The notes below the pieces were generated by a model that saw only the letters and a program-made list of their open reading frames with translations, was not told where the DNA came from and searched no databases. DNA of 64,000 bases. Source: Anatilimnocola floriformis (lineage in GTDB: Bacteria; Planctomycetota; Planctomycetia; Pirellulales; Pirellulaceae). Made by a program: the position numbers and the translations under genes. Location of the stretch: NCBI RefSeq assembly GCF_024256385.1, contig NZ_JAMLFW010000001.1:3596001-3660000 (forward strand). The letters are read 5' to 3'. This document shows positions 8,601-19,700 of the stretch, in pieces (the stretch's first letter is position 1; each line of letters begins with the position of its first letter).

Positions 8601-8642
8601 CAAAATACTAGTTGACATTTCGCGATTTAGTGATATTTTGTC
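8599..8642 (+). promoter_or_regulatory. Promoter-like site framed by an inverted repeat upstream of cas5c
   Basis: TTGACA at 8612-8617 is followed 16 bp later by TATTTT at 8634-8639, a good sigma-70 type promoter. It is framed by an inverted repeat, GACAAAATA (8599-8607) and TATTTTGTC (8634-8642), whose right arm overlaps the -10. A repressor binding there could block transcription of the Cascade genes independently of cas3. Confidence 0.5.
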
Positions 8643-8699
8643 CACATTTATACAATTGCTTGGTTTGGTTATGAATTGCTCAATCTGAGGTTCACTAAA

Positions 8700-9407
8700 A
8701 TGGCCAAAGGAATTCGTTTACACGTGTGGGCCGAATACGCCCTATTTTCGCGACCTGAAATGAAGGTAGAGAGGGTCTCATACGACGTAATAACACCATC
8801 GGCTGCGCGCGGCGTCATCGAGGCAATCCATTGGAAGCCCGCGATCCGTTGGCGAATCAACCGAATCCATGTGTTGAACGAAATTCGCTTCACTTCCTTG
8901 CGGAGGAATGAAGTGGCGTCAAAGATACCTCGGGCCAATGTCGCCAAGGCGATGAAGGCGGGACGGGGCGCGCTGGCTCAGTTTATTGAGGAGGATCGTC
9001 AGCAGCGGGCCGCGACCATCCTCCGCGATGTGGCTTATGTGATTGAAGCCTCGTTCGACATCGTCGATCCCCAGGACCATCCGGGAAAACATCTCGATCA
9101 ATTTAACCGTCGGGCCCGTGCCGGGAATTGTTTTCATCGCCCGTATCTCGGCACGCGCGAATTTCCCTGCCATTTCGCGCTGATCGAACCCGACGAGGAG
9201 CTTCCGACCAGCTTTTATACAAAAGAGTCCTCCCGCGACCTGGGCTGGATGCTGCACGACATCGATTTTGTCGCTGACGAAAAGGGCGGAGTCATCGCCT
9301 CGCACAACGACCAGCGATTCCGAGCCGAGCCGCGATTCTTTCGCGCCACGCTCAAGCACGGCGTGATCGACGTCCCCGCTCTCACTCCCGAGGAGGTCGT
9401 CGCATGA
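8700..9407 (+). CDS. cas5c: Cas5c, crRNA-processing Cascade subunit (type I-C)
   Basis: A 235-residue Cas5d/Cas5c family protein. In type I-C there is no Cas6, so Cas5c cleaves the pre-crRNA within each repeat and stays on the 5' handle. The start MAKGIRLHVWAEYALFSRPEMKVERVSYD is the usual N-terminal beta strand; I prefer the ATG at 8700 over 8676 for this reason. ITPSAARGVIEAIHWKPAIRW (about 32-52) is the conserved family motif, and YLGTREFPCHFALIEP (about 154-169) the second ferredoxin-like part. The stop overlaps the cas8c start by four bases (ATGA). Confidence 0.95.
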   Translation: MAKGIRLHVWAEYALFSRPEMKVERVSYDVITPSAARGVIEAIHWKPAIRWRINRIHVLNEIRFTSLRRNEVASKIPRANVAKAMKAGRGALAQFIEEDRQQRAATILRDVAYVIEASFDIVDPQDHPGKHLDQFNRRARAGNCFHRPYLGTREFPCHFALIEPDEELPTSFYTKESSRDLGWMLHDIDFVADEKGGVIASHNDQRFRAEPRFFRATLKHGVIDVPALTPEEVVA

Positions 9408-11185
9408 GCACTACCACTGCCTCCGGCGGCGGTCCGCTCGCCGCGCTCATTCGTTACTACGACAGGCTCCGCGAAGATTCGAAAAGCGGAATCGCCGAGT
9501 ACGGCTTCAGCCAGGAGAAGGTCCACTTTGCCATTGTGCTGGAGACCGATGGAAGTTTTGTTGCCCTCGAGGACGTTCGCGAAACGAACGAAAAGGGAAA
9601 GCCGATTTTTCGCCCATTGATCGTTCCGGACGGTGGGGGACGGTCGGGAACTTCCGTTCAACCTAATTTCTGCTGGGATAACACCGGCTACGCGCTTGGC
9701 CGGGATAACAAAGGCAAGCCTGCTCGTTCCAAAGAGCTATTCGAAGCCTTTCGCGATTTGCATCTCTCTTTTCGCGATGAGTTGGAGGGAGACAAAGGCT
9801 TCGCCGCAGTGTGCAGTTTCCTGGAAGCTTGGAAACCAGCGCAGGCCGAGAAGCTTCCCAATTGGGAGGACGCGGCGGGAATGAACGTCGTGTTCAAGCT
9901 CCGCGGCAAGCCCGGTTATGTCCACCAAAGCGCTGTCGTGCGCAAGGCCTGGCTAAAGCGAGCCACGACGAGTAAAGCTGACGCCGTCGAGGAAAAGGAC
10001 AATGAGCCACCGCAGCGCGGTTTTTCGCTGATCTCAGGTCAGGTTGACGAGCTCGCGCGGCTTCACCCGCTGATTGGCGGTGTCGCCGGCGCGAACACGA
10101 TGGGTGCTGCCATCGTGTCGTTCAATCTCGACGCCTTCGAAAGCTATGGCAAATCGCAAAGCTACAACGCGCCTGTCAGCGTGCAGGAAGCCTTTCGCTA
10201 TACCACCGCGCTTAACCGGCTCCTCAGCGATGATTCTCACCGCGAGCGCATCGGCGATGCGACTGTCGTTTTCTGGACCGATTCACCGGCTGCGGAGGAG
10301 ACCTGCTTATGGTTCAAGAGCCTACTCGCCGGTGCTCCGCAAGCGACCGAGGATGCGCAAACCGTCGACCAACTCCGTAACTTCCTGCAGGCGACCCGTG
10401 ATGGTCGACTGAGTGACGTCAGCGATCCTCAGGCGCCGTTCTACATCCTCGGCCTCTCGCCCAACGCCAGCCGGCTCAACGTACGGTTCTGGCTAGTCGC
10501 AACGGTTCAGCAGTTCGTCGATCGGCTCCTGCGTCATGATCGAGAGCTCGAAATTGTCGGACGCGAAGGTGAGCCGCCTCTCAGCATTCGCAGAATCCTG
10601 TGGGAAACCGCCCGCGAACCTAAGGACATTCCACCGCAATTAGCCGGTGAAGTTGCCCGTAGCATTTTCGGCGGCTGGCCTTACCCACAGTTTTTGTTCA
10701 ATGCCATCGTCCGCCGCATCCGTGCCGACAGCGAGCTCAATCCGCGGCGAGCGGCTGTGATCAAAGCCTTCCTTATTCGCAATTCCCAACTGGAGGTTCC
10801 CGTGTCCCTCGATCCTCAACATACCGACCAAGCCTATCAATTGGGCCGGCTATTTGCGGCGCTCGAAAAGACGCAAGAAGACAGTACTGACGGCAAGCTC
10901 AATGCCACGATCAAAGACCGCTACTTCTCCGCTGCGGGAGCGACGCCGGCCAGTGTTTTTCCGCTCCTGCTAAAGCTTCATCGTCATCACTTGGCAAAAC
11001 TTGATCCGCCAGGCCGCCGAATCAACCGCGAAAAGCTGATGACCGAAATCATGAGTAACATTCGCCACTTTCCTGCCTTTATGTCGTTGGAAAAACAGGG
11101 GCTGTTCTACATCGCCTACTACCACCAACGACAAGAATTTTTCACGAAGAAAGAAACCACCTCTCAGGAGACCAACAATGAGTAA
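9404..11185 (+). CDS. cas8c: Cas8c (Csd1), large Cascade subunit
   Basis: A 593-residue Csd1-family protein. It is the large subunit of type I-C Cascade, which recognises the PAM and recruits Cas3. The N-terminus [29 protein letters not shown] and the central [10 protein letters not shown] and [18 protein letters not shown] segments match the family, as does the C-terminal [27 protein letters not shown]. In type I-C an internal start within cas8c commonly yields a small Cas11c subunit; I could not fix such a start here. It overlaps cas5c by 4 bp and cas7c by 8 bp. Confidence 0.95.
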   Translation: MSTTTASGGGPLAALIRYYDRLREDSKSGIAEYGFSQEKVHFAIVLETDGSFVALEDVRETNEKGKPIFRPLIVPDGGGRSGTSVQPNFCWDNTGYALGRDNKGKPARSKELFEAFRDLHLSFRDELEGDKGFAAVCSFLEAWKPAQAEKLPNWEDAAGMNVVFKLRGKPGYVHQSAVVRKAWLKRATTSKADAVEEKDNEPPQRGFSLISGQVDELARLHPLIGGVAGANTMGAAIVSFNLDAFESYGKSQSYNAPVSVQEAFRYTTALNRLLSDDSHRERIGDATVVFWTDSPAAEETCLWFKSLLAGAPQATEDAQTVDQLRNFLQATRDGRLSDVSDPQAPFYILGLSPNASRLNVRFWLVATVQQFVDRLLRHDRELEIVGREGEPPLSIRRILWETAREPKDIPPQLAGEVARSIFGGWPYPQFLFNAIVRRIRADSELNPRRAAVIKAFLIRNSQLEVPVSLDPQHTDQAYQLGRLFAALEKTQEDSTDGKLNATIKDRYFSAAGATPASVFPLLLKLHRHHLAKLDPPGRRINREKLMTEIMSNIRHFPAFMSLEKQGLFYIAYYHQRQEFFTKKETTSQETNNE

Positions 11186-12137
11186 TGAAGCCAACGGAAA
11201 CGCGCTGAAGAACCGCTACGACCTCGTCTATTTCTTCGACATTACCGATGGCAACCCCAACGGCGATCCTGATGCCGGCAACTTGCCGCGGCTAGATGCC
11301 GAAACCGGCCAGGGCTTGGTGACCGATGTCTGCCTCAAGCGCAAAGTCCGCAACTTCATCGGGCTCGTCAAATCAGAGGCGGAGAACTACGACATCTACG
11401 TCAAGGAAAAAGCCATCCTCAATCAGCAACACGAGCGGGCCTATGCCGCACTGAAGATCGATCCCAAGAAGCGAACCGCCAAGGGAAAGGACAAAGCCGA
11501 AGAAGATCGCAAGCTGACGCAGTGGATGTGCAACAACTTCTTCGATGTTCGCACCTTTGGCGCCGTCATGACAACCGAAGTGAACACCGGCCAAGTTCGC
11601 GGGCCCGTGCAATTTGGCATTGCTCGCTCGTTGCATCGCATCGTGAGTCAGGAGCACTCGGTCACGCGCTGTGCGGTGACCACCGAGCGCGAAGCCGAGA
11701 AACAGGATGGCGGCAACCGCACGATGGGCCGCAAATTCTCGGTCCCTTACGCGCTTTACCGTGTGCATGCCTTCATCAGTGCCAATCTTGCTAGTGGGAA
11801 AAACGGCACGGGATTTTCAGGTGAGGATTTGGAGCTCTTCAAACGCTCACTCAATGAAATGTTCGAGCACGACAAATCGGCCGCGCGGGCCAACATGCGG
11901 CCGGTGGCCTGCATCGCCTTCAAGCACAATGACGCTTGTGGCAACGGCCGAGCCGATCAATTGTTTTCGCGCGTTAGTTGTTTGCCGAAACCAGGCGTCC
12001 AGCCCCTTCCCGATCAGACGCCCAACGGTGACGGCGAAGGTCGTCCGCCTCGCTCCTTTGCCGACTATGAGTTGACCATCGAAGAGTCCGGCATGCCCGC
12101 GGGCGTGTCGGTCGAACGTTGGATTGATTGGAAGTAG
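11178..12137 (+). CDS. cas7c: Cas7c (Csd2), Cascade backbone subunit
   Basis: A 319-residue Csd2/Cas7 family RAMP protein that coats the crRNA spacer as the Cascade backbone. The family N-terminus [25 protein letters not shown] (about 14-38) and the glycine-bearing segment [27 protein letters not shown] (about 121-147) are clear. The C-terminus ends [14 protein letters not shown]. Length is slightly above the usual ~290. The start overlaps the cas8c end by 8 bp, indicating coupling. Confidence 0.95.
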   Translation: MSNEANGNALKNRYDLVYFFDITDGNPNGDPDAGNLPRLDAETGQGLVTDVCLKRKVRNFIGLVKSEAENYDIYVKEKAILNQQHERAYAALKIDPKKRTAKGKDKAEEDRKLTQWMCNNFFDVRTFGAVMTTEVNTGQVRGPVQFGIARSLHRIVSQEHSVTRCAVTTEREAEKQDGGNRTMGRKFSVPYALYRVHAFISANLASGKNGTGFSGEDLELFKRSLNEMFEHDKSAARANMRPVACIAFKHNDACGNGRADQLFSRVSCLPKPGVQPLPDQTPNGDGEGRPPRSFADYELTIEESGMPAGVSVERWIDWK

Positions 12138-12158
12138 CTGCCGTCAGTCGAGGACACC

Positions 12159-12863
12159 ATGCCCGAATTGCTCCCGCTATCAGCATTGCAACACCTGCTG
12201 TTCTGTGAACGGCAAGCAATGCTGATCCATGCGGAGCAATTGTGGGCTGAGAATCGCCTAACGGTCGAAGGTCAACACCTGCACCAGAAGGCCCACTCAT
12301 CGACCAGTGGATGGCGGAACGGAGTCTATATTGCTCGCGGCTTGCACCTGGCATCCGAGCGGTTGGGCTTGGTGGGAGCGGCCGATGTCGTTGAGCTAAC
12401 TCCTCCGCTTGGCGACTCGCAGGTATCGCAGCCACTTCGTTTGACTTGCGCCGAGCTATCTCGATGGTCAATCTTGCTAGTTGAATACAAGCGTGGTCGT
12501 GCTAAGAAAGACCACAGCGACCGAGTACAACTGTGCGCGCAAGCGATATGCCTGGAAGAAATGCTGCAAGTTTCGATCGGCCGAGGATCGCTGTTCTATG
12601 GTGAAAAACGCCGGCGTGTCGAAGTGTTGTTCGATGTCGAGTTACGAACTCGGACTGCGGATGCCGCAAATCGCCTGCACCAATTATTCGCGGCGGGAGT
12701 GACTCCACGTGCTCGACGCGAGTCCAAGTGTGACTCTTGTTCTTTGTTGCATCTTTGCCTTCCCGCTGCCGCCGCCCGCGGAAACTCCACCTCGTCATTT
12801 GTCCGCGAGTCATTTCGCAAACATCTGGCTGCGGAAGCGCCTGCCACCGACCCTCAGCTGTAG
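12159..12863 (+). CDS. cas4: Cas4 exonuclease (adaptation)
   Basis: A 234-residue RecB-like nuclease with an iron-sulfur cluster that trims prespacers and selects the PAM end during adaptation with Cas1-Cas2. The first cluster cysteine is Cys16 in LLFCERQ; three more lie in CDSCSLLHLC near the C-terminus. The nuclease core shows LVGAADVVEL (Asp near 76) and the LVEYKRGRAK motif (about 107-116). All seem intact. Since cas1 is broken and cas2 is absent, it now probably has no adaptation partners. It lies 21 bp after cas7c and 15 bp before cas1. Confidence 0.94.
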   Translation: MPELLPLSALQHLLFCERQAMLIHAEQLWAENRLTVEGQHLHQKAHSSTSGWRNGVYIARGLHLASERLGLVGAADVVELTPPLGDSQVSQPLRLTCAELSRWSILLVEYKRGRAKKDHSDRVQLCAQAICLEEMLQVSIGRGSLFYGEKRRRVEVLFDVELRTRTADAANRLHQLFAAGVTPRARRESKCDSCSLLHLCLPAAAARGNSTSSFVRESFRKHLAAEAPATDPQL

Positions 12864-12878
12864 CAAAGCATCCCTCAC

Positions 12879-13736
12879 ATGAAACAACACTTAAACACGC
12901 TCTTCGTGACGACGGAAGGAGCCTACCTTGCCAAGGATGGGCAGGCTGCCGTTGTCCGCCACCAAAAGCAGGACCTGCTCCGGGTTCCTCTGCATAACCT
13001 CGATGGGATTGTCTGCCTGGCGCGAGTGGGGAGGAGTCCCTATTTGATGGCCGCGTGCGCGGCCGGCGGGGTTCGTATCTCTTTTTGCAACACGCATGGC
13101 CGCTTTCAAGCAGCCGTAATCGGATTCCAGCCTGGCAATGTGCTGCTGCGTCGCCAGCAGTTTCGCGTTGCCGACGATGAACCAGCCGCGTTGGCAATTG
13201 CAGCGCCGATGATTGCCGCCAAAATCGCCAACTGCCGCAGCGTCTTGCTTCGGGCGATCCGCGACAGCCCAAGTGTGAATGATGTGTTGGAACCGATTAC
13301 GAAACGCTTAGCCTTTCAGATCGACTTTGCTCGCGGCAGCAGTTCGCTGGATCAGCTCCGCGGTATTGAAGGTGATTCGGCTGCTTCCTATTTTGGCGTG
13401 TTCTCACATTTGATGACCGCCAAGGACGTAGGTTTCTCGTTTGGCAATCGTTCGCGTCGGCCTCCTCTCGACCCCGTAAATTCACTGCTTTCCTTTTTGT
13501 ATGCCATGCTGGCTCACGATGCACGATCGGCCTGCGAAGCGGCTGGCCTCGATGCTGCCGTCGGCTTTTTGCACCGGGACCGACCAGGCCGTCCGGGGCT
13601 CGCACTCGATCTAATGGAGGAGTTTCGACCGTTTCTTGTAGATCGGCTGGTGCTGTCACTTATCAATCGCCGGCAGTTGTCGCTCAGTGATTTTGTCACC
13701 ACGGCTTCAAGCGCTGTTCACGCGGGCGCGGATTGA
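12879..13736 (+). pseudogene. cas1: Cas1 integrase, C-terminus truncated by the CRISPR array
   Basis: This encodes the first ~279 residues of a type I-C Cas1, usually about 340 residues. The catalytic residues remain: Glu164 in LRGIEGDSAASYF, His232 in GFLHRDRPGRPG and Asp244 in LALDLMEEFR. The reading frame then enters the first, incomplete CRISPR repeat at 13716. Residues 280-285 (VHAGAD) come from repeat sequence and end at its stop codon. The usual continuation of the family after TASGAV, a helical tail of about 60 residues, is missing. No cas2 and no leader follow. The most likely cause is a deletion joining cas1 to an internal repeat. The protein may be unstable or inactive as an integrase. 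Confidence 0.9.
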
Positions 13737-16700
13737 AACGCGCGCAAAGCCGCGATCCCGATGCGGCGCCGCTGTCGCCCGTTCACGCGGGCGCGGATTG
13801 AAACAAATCAAAGCGCAACTCAATGATGAAAAAGGGCGGTCGCCCGTTCACGCGGGCGCGGATTGAAACAACATCAAGCACCCCAAGGCAACGGAGTAGA
13901 GCACGTCGCCCGTTCACGCGGGCGCGGATTGAAACTTCGCCGTCACTGGAATGCGTCTTGGCGGCCTGCCGTCGCCCGTTCACGCGGGCGCGGATTGAAA
14001 CATCTGAGCACGATTCGCCTGCTGAGTTGGAATACGGTCGCCCGTTCACGCGGGCGCGGATTGAAACATAGAGCAACTGAGCTGCTGTGCCCGTTTGTCC
14101 GGGTCGCCCGTTCACGCGGGCGCGGATTGAAACGCTATGGTCTGTGATTTTTCTGTTCGCCATCTCACCGGTCGCCCGTTCACGCGGGCGCGGATTGAAA
14201 CTTCGTCGTCTTCTCGATCAGCTTTCGATTGCGGGGTCGCCCGTTCACGCGGGCGCGGATTGAAACTGCTTCATCGCATACATCCCGGTCAGTGTCCTTG
14301 GGGCGTCGCCCGTTCACGCGGGCGCGGATTGAAACTAAAAATCGACACTCTGTCGCGGCAGCATTGCGGGTCGCCCGTTCACGCGGGCGCGGATTGAAAC
14401 ATTTCGGCGGCTTGCATTAATACAACGTGAGCCACGTCGCCCGTTCACGCGGGCGCGGATTGAAACGCTCTGGCAATGATTCGAAGGCCCGCATCACGGC
14501 GTCGCCCGTTCACGCGGGCGCGGATTGAAACATCAAAACGTCAGTCGCTTCCACGGGTGTGCCAGTGTCGCCCGTTCACGCGGGCGCGGATTGAAACTTC
14601 TCTAAGAGGAACCAGGCGTAGAAGTCACCCGCTGTCGCCCGTTCACGCGGGCGCGGATTGAAACTATGAATGCTTGAGCCAGCTACCGCAGCAAACGACT
14701 ACTGTCGCCCGTTCACGCGGGCGCGGATTGAAACTATGAAGGGCTAACGGTCGAGAATCTGAGCGACGTCGCCCGTTCACGCGGGCGCGGATTGAAACAC
14801 AGTCAACCCCGTGGCGCCGAGCTCTCGGCACGCAGTCGCCCGTTCACGCGGGCGCGGATTGAAACACCTTGTCTTTGTACTTGCTGTACTTGAGTCCGAT
14901 GGTCGCCCGTTCACGCGGGCGCGGATTGAAACCGCGTAGATTGCGTACATCTTGTTCGCAGTCTGTTGTCGCCCGTTCACGCGGGCGCGGATTGAAACCA
15001 CCAAAACGGCGATGTACGAATCGGGATTTTGGTCGCCCGTTCACGCGGGCGCGGACTGAAACATATTAGCCCGAAACTTTTGAGAATAACCAGCAGGTCG
15101 CCCGTTCACGCGGGCGCGGATTGAAACTTCTCTGCCGCTTCGGCTGCCGCCGCCTCTCGCGTCGCCCGTTCACGCGGGCGCGGATTGAAACTTCATGTAC
15201 CTGTGGATCCGCTCGTTCTTGCAGGTCGCCCGTTCACGCGGGCGCGGATTGAAACAGCAATTCGCGTTTTCTTCGGACGACGACGAAGAGGGTCGCCCGT
15301 TCACGCGGGCGCGGATTGAAACACTTGCTTGAACACCTTGGCCAATTCATCGCCGTTGTCGCCCGTTCACGCGGGCGCGGATTGAAACAGCAATTCGCGT
15401 TTTCTTCGGACGACGACGAAGAGGGTCGCCCGTTCACGCGGGCGCGGATTGAAACAAGTTGCTCGTGCGCCTTGAGATAGCCAGCTTTGAGTCGCCCGTT
15501 CACGCGGGCGCGGATTGAAACGTTTTGCGTGTTGGTGGCATGCCCTGGTGGTCCACCAGTCGCCCGTTCACGCGGGCGCGGATTAAAACATTTTCGGCGG
15601 CCGTCAATGAAGTGGTGCAGACACGGTCGCCCGTTCACGCGGGCGCGGATTGAAACTTCGGTGGCGTGCCGTAGATCAACCGAAATCGCCACTGTCGGGC
15701 CGCGTGCGAGCTGTCGCCCGTTCACGCGGGCGCGGATTGAAACCTCGTCATCTCCTTCGACAGCCCGAAAGCCGGGGGCGGTCGCCCGTTCACGCGGGCG
15801 CGGATTGAAACACCCCATCGACTAGTTACAGCTCGATGAACGACGTGGTCGCCCGTTCACGCGGGCGCGGATTGAAACCAGCTGTTCGTGACGCTGAATC
15901 GCCAGCCGTGTTGTCGCCCGTTCACGCGGGCGCGGATTGAAACTGCCCCTGGAGCTTTGCAAGAGCCTCGGCAACCCAGTCGCCCGTTCACGCGGGCGCG
16001 GATTGAAACCGGTCATCGAACCGCTGCTGGACGCCAACAGCACAACGTCGCCCGTTCACGCGGGCGCGGATTGAAACATTTAGGGCTTGAGCACGATCGA
16101 ATTGACGGCCCATGTCGCCCGTTCACGCGGGCGCGGATTGAAACCAATAACGCCCCGCTAGAATGACCTGAGCATCACGTCGCCCGTTCACGCGGGCGCG
16201 GATTGAAACTGCCGCCGCGTCGTTTGTGAGCGATGAACATCTCGTCGCCCGTTCACGCGGGCGCGGATTGAAACTCTCACTCTGGCAACCAATGGCTCGC
16301 CGTTCAGCGGTCGCCCGTTCACGCGGGCGCGGATTGAAACTCCTGCTGATCTTGCTCACCAGCAAAACGCAGACGTCGCCCGTTCACGCGGGCGCGGATT
16401 GAAACAACCCGGCCTGGAACTATTTGTTTGAAGTGATCTAGTCGCCCGTTCACGCGGGCGCGGATTGAAACACACTGTCGGATGGTACGCGCTGCGAGCT
16501 GTATCACGTCGCCCGTTCACGCGGGCGAGGATTGAAACTTCAACGACACCGAGCACGCGCCCGAGGAAATTCCGTCGCCCGTTCACGCGGGCGCGGATTG
16601 AAACTTTCGTCGTCGCCGCTGCTAAATCTCTAGCGAGTGTCGCCCGTTCACGCGGGCGCGGATTGAAACCACTGATCGTTCGTCGCGTCGTAGTTTGCGG

Positions 16701-19700
16701 CGAGTCGCCCGTTCACGCGGGCGCGGATTGAAACAACAAAGGCTACGAGAATCAACGCGAGGTCGAAGTCGCCCGTTCACGCGGGCGCGGATTGAAACCA
16801 GTTGATCGCGATACCAACCTGCGTCGGCGTCCGTCGCCCGTTCACGCGGGCGCGGATTGAAACTTAGTGAAAGGGTTTTGTAAAATGGCAGTCGAAAAGT
16901 CGCCCGTTCACGCGGGCGCGGATTGAAACTTCGATGCTTCTGGAATGACGATGGATCAATGTCAGGTCGCCCGTTCACGCGGGCGCGGATTGAAACATCA
17001 GCAGCCATTCGTAACGATGGGTAGTCGGTGGTCGCCCGTTCACGCGGGCGCGGATTGAAACATCCCGCGATCATTGCGGAGCGCGTCGAGGCCGTCGTCG
17101 CCCGTTCACGCGGGCGCGGATTGAAACTTCCGCCCCTGCAGTCGATGTCTCGGCACTGGCGGTCGCCCGTTCACGCGGGCGCGGATTGAAACCGTTGCCA
17201 GATCGGCAATCGGCAAAACGAAGAAGCCGTCGCCCGTTCACGCGGGCGCGGATTGAAACGCAACTTGCGGCCGCTGTAACTGCGCCGGAAACCCTGTCGC
17301 CCGTTCACGCGGGCGCGGATTGAAACATCTGGTTTCGGAAGCGATCGGCACTGAATGACGAGTCGCCCGTTCACGCGGGCGCGGATTGAAACATTGCCAC
17401 GACGAAGACCATTGCCCAAAGATTGTGTTGTCGCCCGTTCACGCGGGCGCGGATTGAAACTTACAGAACTTCGCGAGTCCGCAGTTAAGCTTTCTGGTCG
17501 CCCGTTCACGCGGGCGCGGATTGAAACCTGAAAGCATACGCATCGTTGGCGATGTCTGGTGTCGCCCGTTCACGCGGGCGCGGATTGAAACGCTTTCGCG
17601 TGCTCTGCGGTGCTGCTGGTCGGCTCGTCGCCCGTTCACGCGGGCGCGGATTGAAACACCTTCTGCGGATCGAAGGCAATGGCGCCGGTGGCTGTCGCCC
17701 GTTCACGCGGGCGCGGATTGAAACTCTTGCATTGGGCTGCCTCGGCTTTGGACCGTTTGGTCGCCCGTTCACGCGGGCGCGGATTGAAACGCTTGACTTA
17801 CGCAGCTCGCACGGACCTGTCTGACGTCGCCCGTTCACGCGGGCGCGGATTGAAACAGCAACATCGGCGAGCGAAAAGGCGAATCTGACCGTCGCCCGTT
17901 CACGCGGGCGCGGATTGAAACTGTGCATAAATCTCGGACAGCCTCAACTTCTTGCGGTCGCCCGTTCACGCGGGCGCGGATTGAAACATCCTCAGCGCTG
18001 AGGCCGTTAGGGTCATGGTCCCGTCGCCCGTTCACGCGGGCGCGGATTGAAACTGTCTGCCACTTCTTTAAACGCGTCCGACGAGTGTCGCCCGTTCACG
18101 CGGGCGCGGATTGAAACATAAAGTGGCCGAGGCGGGAGTCGAACCCGCTATCGTCGCCCGTTCACGCGGGCGCGGATTGAAACATTAACGAACCGGCCGC
18201 CGACTATCACGCCAAGCGGTCGCCCGTTCACGCGGGCGCGGATTGAAACTCGTCATCGATGGCCGCGACGAAACGAACATCAAGTGTGCCCGTTCACGCG
18301 GGCGCGGATTGAAACGCAGCGACGTCGAGGCGCTCGACCGAAAATCCCCGTCGCCCGTTCACGCGGGCGCGGATTGAAACTCAATGACTGCCTTGCCCTT
18401 TTTCCGCCTGTAGGGTCGCCCGTTCACGCGGGCGCGGATTGAAACACTTCCTCCGTCGCGGCGCGCTCGACGTCTGCCTGGTCGCCCGTTCACGCGGGCG
18501 CGGATTGAAACAGATTGATGATCTGCGTATTGCGTTGCGACAGTTGTCGCCCGTTCACGCGGGCGCGGATTGAAACTTCATCGGGAGCGGAATTATCATT
18601 GGCTTCGACGTCGCCCGTTCACGCGGGCGCGGATTGAAACACCCCGCAGAACTCGAATTAGGTCGGAAAGGTCGGTCGCCCGTTCACGCGGGCGCGGATT
18701 GAAACCTCGAATACGTCGAGGGAGACGGCTTCCTTGAGCGTCGCCCGTTCACGCGGGCGCGGATTGAAACCAAATGCTGCTGTCAGCCCCGCTCTGCCAA
18801 CTCCGTCGCCCGTTCACGCGGGCGCGGATTGAAACATCCAGAAGATGTTGAGCGATATTTGGCCGAGCCGGTCGCCCGTTCACGCGGGCGCGGATTGAAA
18901 CCTGTTCGACGAGCTGGTTGTTGAGGAGGATCTGTGGGGTCGCCCGTTCACGCGGGCGCGGATTGAAACTGAATTTGCGGGCGCGGCAAGTCTTCACGGG
19001 CAGCGTCGCCCGTTCACGCGGGCGCGGATTGAAACATTTCGGGCGGCTTTGCTATTGGCGGCCCGGATGGTCGCCCGTTCACGCGGGCGCGGATTGAAAC
19101 TTACAACACAGGAGGCTAATTCGGTGAAATCAAAGTCGCCCGTTCACGCGGGCGCGGATTGAAACATCTCGTAACCAGCCGGCACTTTGAAGACTTGCGT
19201 CGCCCGTTCACGCGGGCGCGGATTGAAACATATTCAGCAGTTGCTGGCCTACAAAAATCAGCAGTCGCCCGTTCACGCGGGCGCGGATTGAAACTTCCGC
19301 GGGATGTGGATGAACGCGAGAGCCGCTTGTCGCCCGTTCACGCGGGCGCGGATTGAAACGATGAATTGACAATTGAGGAGGACCTGTGGGGGCGTCGCCC
19401 GTTCACGCGGGCGCGGATTGAAACAGCGATAGCGGGACTACTGCCTGTCGCTGCAAGGTCGCCCGTTCACGCGGGCGCGGATTGAAACAAATTGCAGCGT
19501 CAACAACAACACACTAACGGTGGTCGCCCGTTCACGCGGGCGCGGATTGAAACTGCGTAGTAGGTCAGTTTGAGCCGATCCAGGCCAGTCGCCCGTTCAC
19601 GCGGGCGCGGATTGAAACATACAACACAGCAGGAGAGTTCGACGCATGAAAGTCGTCCGTTCACGCGGGCGCGGATTGAAACCTTGTCGGGACCGAACTT

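Noticed and set aside
12879-13736. Calling this cas1 intact with a natural short C-terminus
   Set aside because: The last six residues are encoded by CRISPR repeat bases and the conserved C-terminal helices are missing, so truncation is the better reading.
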